NCBI GenBank assembly: GCA_023807065.1 | Contig: JAJJLU010003473.1 | Coordinates: 1-64,000 of the forward strand | From: Isotricha intestinalis | Taxonomy: Eukaryota; Ciliophora; Litostomatea; Vestibuliferida; Isotrichidae | DNA length: 64,000 nucleotides | Direction: 5' to 3' | Shown here: positions 22,632-33,221 of the stretch, piece after piece | Position numbering within the stretch: position 1 is the first letter of the stretch | Layout of the letters: each line of letters starts with the position of its first letter | Position numbers and translations under genes: made by a program | Notes under the pieces: model-generated | Told to the model about the DNA's origin: nothing | Seen by the model: only the letters and a program-made list of their open reading frames with translations | Database searches by the model: none

Positions 22632-25600
22632 ATGGATAAATATTTAACAGAGGATAATGACAATATAATATATAATAATAAAAGTGAAAATGGGATATAT
22701 AATGATAAAAAAGAAATAATAAAAAAAGAAAATAAATTTGAAATATCAAAAAACGTTTCATACAAAAATAAATCAGAAAATGAAAATGAAGATTATAATA
22801 ATAAAATAATAAATCCAACAAAGCAAAATTATCTTAATAGAAAAAAAATAGAACAAACTTCAACAATGCAAAAATTAATAGAAACAAAAAGAAAAAATCA
22901 AAAAAATGAAGATTCAACAAGAGAAAAATCAAATTATAAAGAAAGTGAAAGTTCAGAAATTTCAGAAAGAGAAAACAATAACAATTTTAAAAATGAAGAT
23001 AATGAAGAAAAAGAAAACACTCCAATTAAAAATAATAATATTAATAATAATTTATTAACTGAAAAATTAAAATTAATTTTTCAAAAAAGAAATAATACTG
23101 AAAATAAAAATAAATTTGAAGATTTAAAATATTCAAGTGATTCAAGTTCTGAAGAGGAGAATATTATAAATAAAAAATCATCTACTGAAAAAAAAATAAA
23201 TATATTAAGTGACAGTGATGAATCAGATTTTGATGATTATAAAAAAAGTTTAAGTAAAAAAATAGATTTTAAAAAAAATGAAGACGAAGAAATTTCGATT
23301 TCTTCAAGTGAAGAAGAAAAAGAAAAAAAAGAAAAAGAAGAAAAAGAAAAAGAAGAAAAAGAAAAAAAAGAAAAAGAAGAAAAGGAAAAAAAAGAAATGG
23401 AATTAAGAGCTCAGAAATTAATTCAAATAATGACAATGAAAAAATCAAAAGTAAAAAAAGTTGAAGAAGAAGAAGAAAAAGAAGAAGAAGAAATAAACAA
23501 TGATAATAATATAAATGAAAATTTAAATAAGGATATAAAAGAAAAAAATAAAGAAAATAATAAAGAAATAATGAAAGAAAATATTGATGAAAATATAAAC
23601 AATAATAATTATCAAACAGAAAAAAAAAATTCAAGATTAAAACAAATTTTAAACCAACCAACTCCAAGTAAAATAATTCATGAAGAAAAAGAAGAATATG
23701 ATGAAGATTCAGAATTTCAAAGTTCATTAAAAAAATCAAAGATAACAAATAATGATAATAATAATAAAATTTCTTCTTTTGAAAATAGTGAAAATAATGA
23801 AAAAGAAGAAAATAAAAATGAAGATAATTCTGAAAAAAAAAGTCCAAATAAAAAAGAAGCTTTAAGAAATATTTTAGAAATGTTAAAAGAAAAACAATTA
23901 GAAAAAGAAAAAGAAGAAGAAAAAATCAGAATCGAAGAAGCAAAAAGAAGAGAAGAAGAAAGAAATAATAGAATTAAAGAAAGAGAAGAAAGAAGAAAAA
24001 AAATTGAAGAAGATAAAAAAAAAGAAGAAGAATTAAAAAAAATTGAAGAATATAAAAAAAAAGAAGAAGAATTAAAACAAATTGAAGAAGATAAAAAAAA
24101 TGAAGAAATAAAAAAAAGAGAAAAAGATGCTTTGGAACAATTAGAAAATATTAGAAAAGAAAAAGAAAGAAAAAAAAAAGAAGAAGAAAAAAAAAGAGAA
24201 GAAGAATTAAAAGAACAAGAAGAAATTAAATTAAAAGAACAAAAAAGACTTGAAGAAGAAATGAAAAGAAAAGAAAACCAAAGAAAAAAATTTGCAGAAA
24301 TTCAATCACAATACGAAAAAATTAAAGAACAAGAAGCAAAATTAAAATCTGAAGAAAAAAATAGAGCTTCACAAAAATTATCTTCATCAAAAATAAGTAA
24401 TTTAACTTTAAACAATAATATTTTAAATAATAATTCAAATGTTTCTGTTTTTCCTTCAAATATAAAAAATAATTATCAAATAAATAATAATACAGATAAT
24501 AATAATAATTTAAATAATAATAATTCAATAAGTGATGCAATAAAGAATAATATTATGAATAATGATATTATTAATAATAATACTATTAATAATACCATTA
24601 ATAATACTATTAATCATAATAAAATAAATAATAATATAACAAATAATTTATTTAATTATAATTCAATTTCTAATAAAGATTACATAAGCAATGAAATAAC
24701 TGATAATATTAATAAAAATGTTAATAAAATTAATAATATTATTAATAATTTTCCAGTTTTCAGTCCACTTATTTCTACAAAAAAAGATGATTTTAAAGCA
24801 CAAACAATAGTAAATGAATATAAAAAACAAAGTTCATTTCCGAATTATCAAACAGAAGAAAAGGAAATAATGGTTTTTGAAGAAACACCTAAAAGACAAG
24901 ATAGATCATTTGATCAAGGACAAACATATCAAAAACCAATTTCTTCTTCTTCTCATTTTTCAAATCAAAATATTGAAACTAAAAGTACAAAAGCTTTAGT
25001 ATATTCTAGAAAAGGAATAAGAGCAAATTCAAATGAAAGAAATAATAATTCTATAATAAATTATACAAATAATCCAAATATTATTAATTCATATAATAAT
25101 ACTAATAATAATTTAGATTCTAATAAAAAAATTACTGAATATAATAATTTTTCGAATTCAAATAATACATCTAATAAAATTAATTTTCCAAATTCTCCAA
25201 ATTTAAATAGTTCATTTAAAGAAAATGAAATAATATCAAAACCAAATGTTTTTTGTAGAAGTCCGGGAAAATATTCAAAACCAAAAGCAAACACACAGAT
25301 AAATAATAGATATGTAAAAAATAATAATGATTATGAAAAATTAAATACTCCATTGACAAATAGTAAAATGAATAATAGTAATTCATATTCAAATAATAAA
25401 ATGAATCAAAATAATAATTCATATAATTCAACTTCTCAATCATCACTATCAATTAATTTAGAAGACTTAATGATTCTAGAAGAAAAATTATCTGAAATAA
25501 TTAATGCCTTAAACACAAATAAATATATGAGTAATGAATGTTTTGAATATTGGAATTATTATTTTAATTGTTCATTATATGGTAGAATAGAAAAAGCTTT

Positions 25601-26693
25601 TAAAGGAAATGACTCAAATATAATTCAATCAAGTATAAACTATGAATTATTATCAATAATATTATGCTATGATATATCATTTGATAGAAGTTTACTAACA
25701 AAAGTATTTATAATGATAAAAGCAATATTAAATTTAAATCATAAGAATTTAATAATAATATGTGCACATATCTTAAGTAAAATATCAAATGAAAGTTTAG
25801 GAAATACATGGGTATTTAAATTAAGAGATTTAGTAAACTCTGCAACATCAGTTTTAGATGAATCAGAATATGTATCGTTTAATGTAGAACCATTATCCCC
25901 AATAGAAAAAATAAAATATAATACAAATTGTATATCTAGTGATATAAAAATAATATTAAAAAATTACCCATATACTCAACTTGCTGAAAATTTAGTATCA
26001 TTATATAAAAATATATCAGAAAATTCATATGAAGAAATAAATAAATTTTTCCGTGAAAAAATATTAAGAGTAGATAATCCAAATGCATCTGTTTTAGCAT
26101 CAGTAGTATTAAAAGAAAATTCAAATTTTTTTACAGTAGCACCTCCATATTTAAAAACAAAAAATTTAAAGAAATATACTTTAGTTTTAGATTTAGATGA
26201 AACAATAATTCATTTTAAAGTAAATCCAAATAATGATTCTGAAGGAGTATTAAGAGTAAGACCAGGAATATTTGAATTTTTAGAAACTGTAGGTAAATAT
26301 TATGAAATAATAGTTTTTACAGCAGCAACTCAAGATTATGCTGATTTATTAATTGATGCTATTGAAGAAAATAAAATATATTTTGATTATAGATTATATA
26401 GACAACATGCTGTTATTATTGAAAATGATTTTGTTAAAGATTTAAATAGATTAGGAAGACCAATTGATAAAATAATTATTGTTGATAATATGCCTCAAAA
26501 TTTTAGATTACAAAAAGAGAATGGAATTAACATTAGAGCTTTTTGGGGTGAAGATCCTTATGATACTTCACTTATTTATTTATGTCCTATTTTAGTTAAT
26601 ATTGCTAAAGAAGGTGGTGATGTTAGAATTGGATTAAAAAAATATAGAGATGAAATTGTTAGGAAAGTTACTACAAATTTATCTAAACATTAA
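22632..26693 (+). CDS. FCP1/SCP-type (NLI-interacting factor) HAD phosphatase with long charged N-terminus
   Basis: I start at the ATG at 22632; a TTG six codons upstream is also in frame. The product is 1,353 residues. The C-terminal 180 or so form an FCPH phosphatase domain: YTLVLDLDETIIHF (DLDET at 1187-1191, the nucleophile loop), RVRPGIFEFLETV, IIVFTAATQDYADLLIDAI, YRLYRQHAV, KDLNRLGRPIDKIIIVDNMP and the final NIAKEGGDVRIGLKKY. This catalytic part would remove phosphate from Ser/Thr, as in RNA polymerase II CTD phosphatases. The preceding 1,100 residues are unusual: E/K-rich coiled coil (about 230-265 and 420-600), then Asn-rich disorder. A compact helical region at about 950-1100 comes just before the domain. 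Substrate cannot be inferred. Confidence 0.88.
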   Translation: MDKYLTEDNDNIIYNNKSENGIYNDKKEIIKKENKFEISKNVSYKNKSENENEDYNNKIINPTKQNYLNRKKIEQTSTMQKLIETKRKNQKNEDSTREKSNYKESESSEISERENNNNFKNEDNEEKENTPIKNNNINNNLLTEKLKLIFQKRNNTENKNKFEDLKYSSDSSSEEENIINKKSSTEKKINILSDSDESDFDDYKKSLSKKIDFKKNEDEEISISSSEEEKEKKEKEEKEKEEKEKKEKEEKEKKEMELRAQKLIQIMTMKKSKVKKVEEEEEKEEEEINNDNNINENLNKDIKEKNKENNKEIMKENIDENINNNNYQTEKKNSRLKQILNQPTPSKIIHEEKEEYDEDSEFQSSLKKSKITNNDNNNKISSFENSENNEKEENKNEDNSEKKSPNKKEALRNILEMLKEKQLEKEKEEEKIRIEEAKRREEERNNRIKEREERRKKIEEDKKKEEELKKIEEYKKKEEELKQIEEDKKNEEIKKREKDALEQLENIRKEKERKKKEEEKKREEELKEQEEIKLKEQKRLEEEMKRKENQRKKFAEIQSQYEKIKEQEAKLKSEEKNRASQKLSSSKISNLTLNNNILNNNSNVSVFPSNIKNNYQINNNTDNNNNLNNNNSISDAIKNNIMNNDIINNNTINNTINNTINHNKINNNITNNLFNYNSISNKDYISNEITDNINKNVNKINNIINNFPVFSPLISTKKDDFKAQTIVNEYKKQSSFPNYQTEEKEIMVFEETPKRQDRSFDQGQTYQKPISSSSHFSNQNIETKSTKALVYSRKGIRANSNERNNNSIINYTNNPNIINSYNNTNNNLDSNKKITEYNNFSNSNNTSNKINFPNSPNLNSSFKENEIISKPNVFCRSPGKYSKPKANTQINNRYVKNNNDYEKLNTPLTNSKMNNSNSYSNNKMNQNNNSYNSTSQSSLSINLEDLMILEEKLSEIINALNTNKYMSNECFEYWNYYFNCSLYGRIEKAFKGNDSNIIQSSINYELLSIILCYDISFDRSLLTKVFIMIKAILNLNHKNLIIICAHILSKISNESLGNTWVFKLRDLVNSATSVLDESEYVSFNVEPLSPIEKIKYNTNCISSDIKIILKNYPYTQLAENLVSLYKNISENSYEEINKFFREKILRVDNPNASVLASVVLKENSNFFTVAPPYLKTKNLKKYTLVLDLDETIIHFKVNPNNDSEGVLRVRPGIFEFLETVGKYYEIIVFTAATQDYADLLIDAIEENKIYFDYRLYRQHAVIIENDFVKDLNRLGRPIDKIIIVDNMPQNFRLQKENGINIRAFWGEDPYDTSLIYLCPILVNIAKEGGDVRIGLKKYRDEIVRKVTTNLSKH

Positions 26694-26942
26694 TGAATAT
26701 TTTTTAGGATTTTTCTTGTTTCGGGGTTTTATTTGATTTTTTTTGTCTTTCTTTTGGCTTTTCTTTTGGATTTTTTTCACTGTTATTTTTCTTTTTTTTT
26801 TGAATAGTTTTTTTTTAGATTTTTATTATTATATAATAATTGAAAAAAATTAATCTTTTTTATTTTTATGCTTTTAAAAATTATGTATTTATTTTTTTTT
26901 GATATTAAAACTAATTGAAAATAAAAAATTTAAAATAAATTT

Positions 26943-27206
26943 ATGGATTTAATTAAAAGTTTTTTTGTAATATTTATTTTTAATAATTTATAGCAAACAT
27001 TTTCTTGTTGCTCTCAGAATAATTCAAAACCAATAAGTGATATTATAGTAGATCATAATGTGCAAAAAGAATCCGAAAGAAAAATAAATGTAAATAATAA
27101 AGAAAAAGAAAATGATAATCATAGTACAGAGAAAACTAAATTTGAAAAGAAAAATAAAAAAAAAAATGCATTTATTAGAGCTCCTACAGTATTGAATAAA
27201 AATTAA
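26943..27206 (+). CDS. Small two-exon gene, 78-residue protein with Cys-Cys motif
   Basis: Exon 1 (26943-26966) encodes MDLIKSFF. The intron is 26967-26993 (27 nt, GTAATA...TATAG). Exon 2 (26994-27206) continues QTFSCCSQNNSKPISD and ends in a basic stretch and FIRAPTVLNKN, then TAA. The frame is uninterrupted across both exons. The short amphipathic start followed by a CC pair would suit palmitoylation and membrane attachment, while the middle is charged and disordered. I know no family for it. It is too short and too split to show as a long open frame, so confidence rests on intron similarity to the others and phase agreement. Confidence 0.6.
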
Positions 27207-28070
27207 TCATTTTTTTATTTATATATTTCAAAATTATTTTATTCTATTGATTATAAAACAATTAAATTTTATATATGTAGCATAAACATTATTTTTAATT
27301 TTAAATTTCAAGTTCTTATTACATTCAATAAAAAAATTTATTTGATAATTCATTAATATTAAATTGCTATTTCTAATAAATAATAATCAATAAAATAATA
27401 AATATTTTTATGACTTCATAAATTTATTTTATATTTATTTTTTTTATATATTTTTAAAGATACAACTGGAAAAACAATTTATTATATTGAAAAAAATATT
27501 AACAGAAAAAAAGTATTATTAATTGAATAATAAATGTTAAACATTATTAATATGATTTTTAAATTTTTCTAATTGAATTAATTCTATTATTAAATAAGCT
27601 TCTTCTTTAAAAAAAAGTAAAGAAGAAAATCAATGAAAAATATTAAAAAATTTTTTATTTTATTTTTTTGTGAAAATATTTTAGAAAAATTCATTTTTTC
27701 TTTTTTATATTATTTGAGCAACCATTTTATAAACTATTAAAATTTTTCAAAATATATATATTTGAAGAGTGATGAATTATTAAATTAAAAAAAATTTTTT
27801 AATTCATTAAAGTTATATTTTAAACTTTTTATATGAGAATTCATTTTTCAAAAAAAATAATGTTGATTTTGGTGTTCAATATAAATAATAATCTTGACTT
27901 TATTTTTCTAAAACAATTATTTTCCAATAAAATATAATTTTAAATTAATTTATAAAAAATATAAATGTGATTCTAATTTCATATAATTCAGATTTGACAA
28001 TAATATATTTAATATAATAATTTTATTTTTTATTCATAAATTATTTAAAATTCATTAAATAACCATTACA
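27207..28070. other. Long AT-rich spacer, no gene seen
   Basis: About 860 bases of very AT-rich sequence. I see no frame longer than about 30 codons, no RNA gene and no repeat beyond A and T runs. Confidence 0.5.
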
Positions 28071-29213
28071 ATGAATTCCCTTCAAAAAAATATAAATAAA
28101 GAAAATAATATACATATAATAAAAGATGATATTTCTGAAGACGAAGAAGAAAAGGAAATAAGAGTTCCAGAAAAATTTGAGAAAAAAACAATTCAATCAA
28201 TAAAATTTTCAGAAAAAGAGAAGGAAGAAATGGTTAAAAATTATAAAATAGCATTATTAAAAGAAATAGGAGTAATATTAATATTAATATATAATAAAAA
28301 TATAATAAAAACACTTCAAATAGAAAATGAAAAAAATAAAATAGAAAATGAAGAATTAGAAAAAAGATTAAATAAATCAAAAGAACAAATATCATATTGT
28401 TCAGAAATTTTAGGTACATATTATAATAAATTTATAATAGAATCAGTAATAAAAAATATGATGAAACATTTAAAAACATATAAATCAAAAATTTTAGAAA
28501 TAAATAAAGTTAAAGATTTAATAACAATGACAACATATATAAAAAAAAAAACTAGAATTCCTTCTTTAAATAAAAAAATAAATAAAAATAAAGGTAAATT
28601 AAATAGAAGTAATTCAACTTTAAACCATAGTAGCAATAATTTAAAAATAGCTTTAACAACTCTTTTTGCTCAATTAAGAGATATTAAAAGAAGTTTAAAT
28701 AATAGTGTAAATGATATTAATGATATGTTTAAAATCCCTTTAAAAGAATTTCCTGAATTTAAAATTAAAGAAATTCAGGAAGAATTATTTTATGAAGTTT
28801 TTCAAAATGATCCTTTAATTAAAGATTGTATTGAAAAATTTAGATTTCAAAGTGATTATCATATTTCTATTAGAGAAATTGAATGTGGAATTGAAAGTAT
28901 TTTTGGGAAAATAATAAAAAAAAAATTTATTTTTAATGAAGACAAAAAAAGTGATTTAAAAGCAAATTATAAAAATAAAATTTTGAATATGGAAAATAAT
29001 TTAGTTGAAGGTAATGATGTTAATTTGGAAAAAAATGAAGATAATAATATTAATGAAGATTATATTGAAGATATTGAAGTAAATCAATTTAAAGAAAATT
29101 TAAAGAATTATAATCTTTATAGTTCACAAAAGAAAAAATTAAAATGTAATGTTTCTAAAAAATGGATTAAAAATCTTATAAATGGTTTAAAAGATTGTAA
29201 AACATTTAAATAA
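28071..29213 (+). CDS. Uncharacterised coiled-coil protein
   Basis: A 380-residue protein of no family I recognise. The start is acidic (DDISEDEEEKE). A long helix-forming stretch with coiled-coil spacing runs from about 48 to 150, including KIENEELEKRLNKSKEQI. A basic, Ser/Asn-rich linker follows (about 165-195). A second helical region contains TLFAQLRDIKRSLNNSV and FPEFKIKEIQEELFYEVFQ. The tail is acidic then basic. The order suggests a structural or scaffold protein. It begins at a clear ATG and ends with TAA. Confidence 0.65.
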   Translation: MNSLQKNINKENNIHIIKDDISEDEEEKEIRVPEKFEKKTIQSIKFSEKEKEEMVKNYKIALLKEIGVILILIYNKNIIKTLQIENEKNKIENEELEKRLNKSKEQISYCSEILGTYYNKFIIESVIKNMMKHLKTYKSKILEINKVKDLITMTTYIKKKTRIPSLNKKINKNKGKLNRSNSTLNHSSNNLKIALTTLFAQLRDIKRSLNNSVNDINDMFKIPLKEFPEFKIKEIQEELFYEVFQNDPLIKDCIEKFRFQSDYHISIREIECGIESIFGKIIKKKFIFNEDKKSDLKANYKNKILNMENNLVEGNDVNLEKNEDNNINEDYIEDIEVNQFKENLKNYNLYSSQKKKLKCNVSKKWIKNLINGLKDCKTFK

Positions 29214-29354
29214 AAAAATACAAATAATTTTTAAATAATATAATAATCTTTAATTAAAACTTAAATCTTCCGTTATAAGAAGAAATTGAGTAAAAAACTA
29301 AAAAAAAATAAAAAATAAAAATTTTTCCTTTTTTTAATATTAAATAATTGTTAT

Positions 29355-29600
29355 TTATTTTTTATCTTCAGGAATAACTCTATAAACACAATAAAGGATA
29401 CTATTATTTTCAACTGCATAATCATCAAGAGTAAAATCATTTCTTAAAATTTTTCCAGATAAAGTAAAATATAAATCTTCTGCTTTTTCACCAGTTCCTA
29501 ATCTTGAAACATACAAATTTTTTAAATCAAATATTGAAGTTGTTTCAGGAACATCAAAAGTTTCCATTTTAGCATTTGTATTTTTAACATATAGCTTCAT
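29355..29600 (-). CDS. Ubiquitin-like domain protein, stand-alone
   Basis: The 81 residues form one ubiquitin fold: MKLYVKNTNAKMETFDVPET, then SIFDLKNLYVSRLG, LYFTLSGKILRNDFTLDDY and ILYCVYRVIP. The beta-grasp pattern (FDVPETTSI, GK.L.....LDDY) aligns across its length with ubiquitin. It lacks the terminal Arg-Gly-Gly and the Lys48 region is changed, so it is not ubiquitin or a simple conjugating modifier. Ribosomal fusion and NEDD8 are excluded by the tail. It could act as a non-conjugated ubiquitin-fold subunit. Confidence 0.75.
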   Translation of the reverse strand: MKLYVKNTNAKMETFDVPETTSIFDLKNLYVSRLGTGEKAEDLYFTLSGKILRNDFTLDDYAVENNSILYCVYRVIPEDKK

Positions 29601-29755
29601 TTATTTTATTTTTTTTAAGTTATTCTTTTAATATTTTATTATAAAAAAATATTAATATATTATTTTATTTAATTTTTATTTTGGAAAAAAAACTATTCAC
29701 ACATCATATAATTTTTCTTTAAGAGTTTCAAATAGATTTAAAAAACTAAACAATA

Positions 29756-32700
29756 TTATTCCAAATTTTTACATAACAAATAATAAGTTGCAGTTGCATA
29801 ATTAACTTCATTATTTCTTAAACAATTAACTAAATATTTTTTATCATATCCAACATACATTTCAATATCTTTAATTATATCATTTCTAATTATTAAATTT
29901 TGAGAATTGTCATTAAAAGAATCATTACTTAAAGATCTAATTTTAGGAGAATAAATTTTATTATTTTTTTTTTTATTAATAATATTATTACTTTTACACA
30001 TATTATTAGGAGAATTTGCTTTTGAAAAAGAATTAAATGAACTATTATTATTATTTGATTCATTTGAATTTTGAGTTTTAATAATTCCATTATCAAAATC
30101 CTTATTGTTATTTAACTCATATTTTATATTTTCTCTTTGTGCTTTTCCTCTAAAACGGCAAATAGCATTTTCAATATTAACATCTTTACAAATTATATTA
30201 TTATTATTTTCACTAGCATATGAATTATAAGGAGCTAAAATTAAACTTTTAGTTAAACCTACTTTTTTATTTTCATCAATTTTAGTATCTAAATTTTCAT
30301 CAGTAAAATTTTCAATTAAATTTTCTTTACTACTATTTAAATAATCAACATCAAATTTTTTCAATAAAAATTTTTCAGCATCAGTAAACAAATCAACACA
30401 TTTTCTTTGATTTAAATTGACATTATTTAACCAAGGATGTTTTAAAATTTGATTAATATTAATTCTTTTTTTAGGATCAACTTGAAGCATTCCATCAATT
30501 AAATCATTAATCTCATTACTAACGCCTTTTAACTTATTATACTTTCCGCTTAGAATAATTTTTTGTAAATCTTTAATATTATTAGCTTTAAAAGGTTGAA
30601 CACCAGCAACCATATAATATAAAGTAACACCAGCAGACCAAATATCACATTCAAAGCCTTCATAACCTTTATCTTTAAATATCTCAGGTGCTATATATGC
30701 TGGAGTTCCACAATGATCATACATAATATCTATTGGATTTATTTTTTTAGATACTCCAAAATCACATATTTTAATTGTATTATTTAAATCTATTAATATA
30801 TTATCTAATTTTATATCTCTGTGTACTATTTTATTTTCATGAATATATTTTAATCCTTCTATTAATTGCTTAAATATTATTTTTGCCGAAGTTTCTGTTA
30901 TTTTTGATCTTTTTCGTATAAAATTTAATAAATCATCACATATATATTCCATTACTATTAATATATGTTTTTCTGTTTCAAAGGAATCTAATATTCTAAT
31001 TTTTTATTTTTATATAAAAAATAATTTTACTGTGATATAAAGGGATGATGAAGAAGACTTAATATTTCTATTTCATTTTTTATTTTTTGACTTCTATTTT
31101 TTGATTTTATATTTTTCTTATTAAAAGATTTTATTGCAACTAAACGTCCTGAACAAATATGCAATGCTATATTTACTTTTCCAAAAGCACCTTTTCCTAT
31201 TACTCTACCATATTTATAAAAGTTTTTTTGAGATGTAGGATATATTCCTTTTGTATAATGAACTATTTATTTTTAATTATATAATTTATTTTACATTTTT
31301 TAATATAATTGGATATATTTTCCATTTCTTTTCTGTAATATGATGATTCTTTCATTGTTGATTGAATTGATTGATTTGTTTCATTATTTTGAATTTTTTT
31401 ATTTCTTTCTTTTTCTTTCTCACTTCCTTTTTTATTTTCTTCTATTTTTTGATTGTTTATTTTTTTTTCATTTTTATTTAAATTACATAAATTTTTTATT
31501 TCTTTTTTAACATTAAGGTTTACTTTTTTTATATTTTGATTTGAATTATTTTTACTTAAATAACCATTATTATTTTTTTTTTGATTTTTATTTATATTGA
31601 TTTCAGGAGAGTTAATAACTGAAATAGGAATTTCTTTAATAATTGAATTATTATTATTATTTATTTTAGAATTATTTATATAATTAGAATTATCTATTAT
31701 TTTACTTGAAGATTTCGAATTATGTTTACTTTGAAGTGTTGTCACACTTTTTATATTTTTATTAAATTTTAATTGAAATTTCATTTGTAGATAATCTTTT
31801 TCAATTTCTTCTTTTTTTTTACTCGATTTATTACTTAAAGAAGAAGTATTTTTAGTTGAATTATTATTTTTTAATCCAGAAGCAATATATTCTAAATATT
31901 TAATATTATTCATTTTAAAAAAATTTTTATCAGTTGCATTTCCTTGAGAAGGTTTTAATAATTTACTTGTGTTAGAATTATTTAATTTAGAAGATATTTC
32001 AGATAAATTTTTCATACTAAAATGATTATTTGATTTTAACAATGAAATTATTGAAGGTTTTATATTTATATTGCCTTTATGATTTGATATTATATAATTT
32101 AAAATTTCAAAATTTTTTGAAGTATTTTTTTTATTATCATTTAAATTTTTTTTTTCTGAAGAATCTTTCCTTGAAGTATCCTTTGAAGGATAAGAAGTTT
32201 TATTTAATTGTTTTATATTGTACTTAGAATTATTATGAAAAAAAGTTCCACTTGACCTATTTAATTTATATTTTTCTGTAATTTCTGGATATTGTTTTTT
32301 TGATAAACTACTATATAAATAATTTTTTAACGTTATTTGATTATTATTTTTTTTTCCTTTTGAACTATTATTATTTCCTTGACTTATTGAATTCATAAAA
32401 GAATATTTTTTTTTCTGAGTAAAATCACTTGATATATTTACTTTTTCTTCTTTATATTTTAAATTTTCAAAATTTGGAGTTAATGGATTATTAATTTCTT
32501 CTTCATTGCTTTTACTTTTTTTTAATTTATTATTATTATAATAACTTTTCTGATTATTTTTTAATGAATTTTCAAATTGACTATTTGATTTAAATATATA
32601 TGAATGAGAATATTTTGATAAAATATTTTGAGTTGAATGTTGTTTTGAATATATTTTCTGTATTTTTTTCATAAATAAATCATCAAAATTATTTTCTTTT

Positions 32701-33062
32701 AAATGATCCTTTATTTTATTCCCTTGAAATATTTGATTATTATTAATTATACTATTATTAATTTTATTATTTTCTTTAATTTCTTTTATTTCATGAGAGT
32801 GATTTATTGATTTAAAAACATGATTAGGAGAATTTTTTGTAGTTTTATATTTTTGAATTGGTTTTTCCTTAATTTCTTTTCTAAAAGTTTTTGGAAAATT
32901 TTTTGAATCATGCTTATAATTATATATATTATTATTATTTTTTTGAGAAGATATTTTACATTGTTTAGAAAGATATTTAGATAAATAATTTGACAATGGA
33001 CTTTTTTGGGTAGAAGAATAACCATAATTCATATTATTAACTTTTATTTTTTTAATAATCAT
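29756..33062 (-). CDS. Ser/Thr protein kinase with UBA-like tail (AMPK/CAMK group), three exons
   Basis: One gene, not two. Exon 1 is 31295-33062, exon 2 is 31031-31262 and exon 3 is 29756-30995. The introns are 31263-31294 (32 nt) and 30996-31030 (35 nt), both GTAAAA...TAG. Phases agree and the spliced product is 1,079 residues. Residues 1-590 are disordered, basic, and N/S/K-rich. The kinase domain starts at YGRVIGKGAFGKV (612-619) with the VAIK Lys at 634. HRDIKLDN is at about 725-732, DFG at 745-747, and GTPAYIAPEIF forms the activation segment. The C-terminus (about 1045-1079) reads GYDKKYLVNCLRNNEVNYAT, like the UBA domain of AMPK-related kinases. Substrate unknown. I start at the ATG at 33062; a TTG lies eight codons upstream. 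Confidence 0.87.
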
Positions 33063-33221
33063 ATTGAATTTAAATAATAATATCAAATTATTTTAAATTT
33101 AAATTTATATAAATCATTCAAATTGAAATTTAATATATATAACAAAAACTTAAATTAATTAAAAAGACTTTTTATCACAAAAATATAAAAAATAAATTTA
33201 AAATATTTAAATCCTTATCTA

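Noticed and set aside
31263..33086. A separate Asn-rich 607-residue gene starting at 33086
   Set aside because: Its start codon there is TTG, and its apparent TAG stop is an intron acceptor. The protein continues into the kinase.
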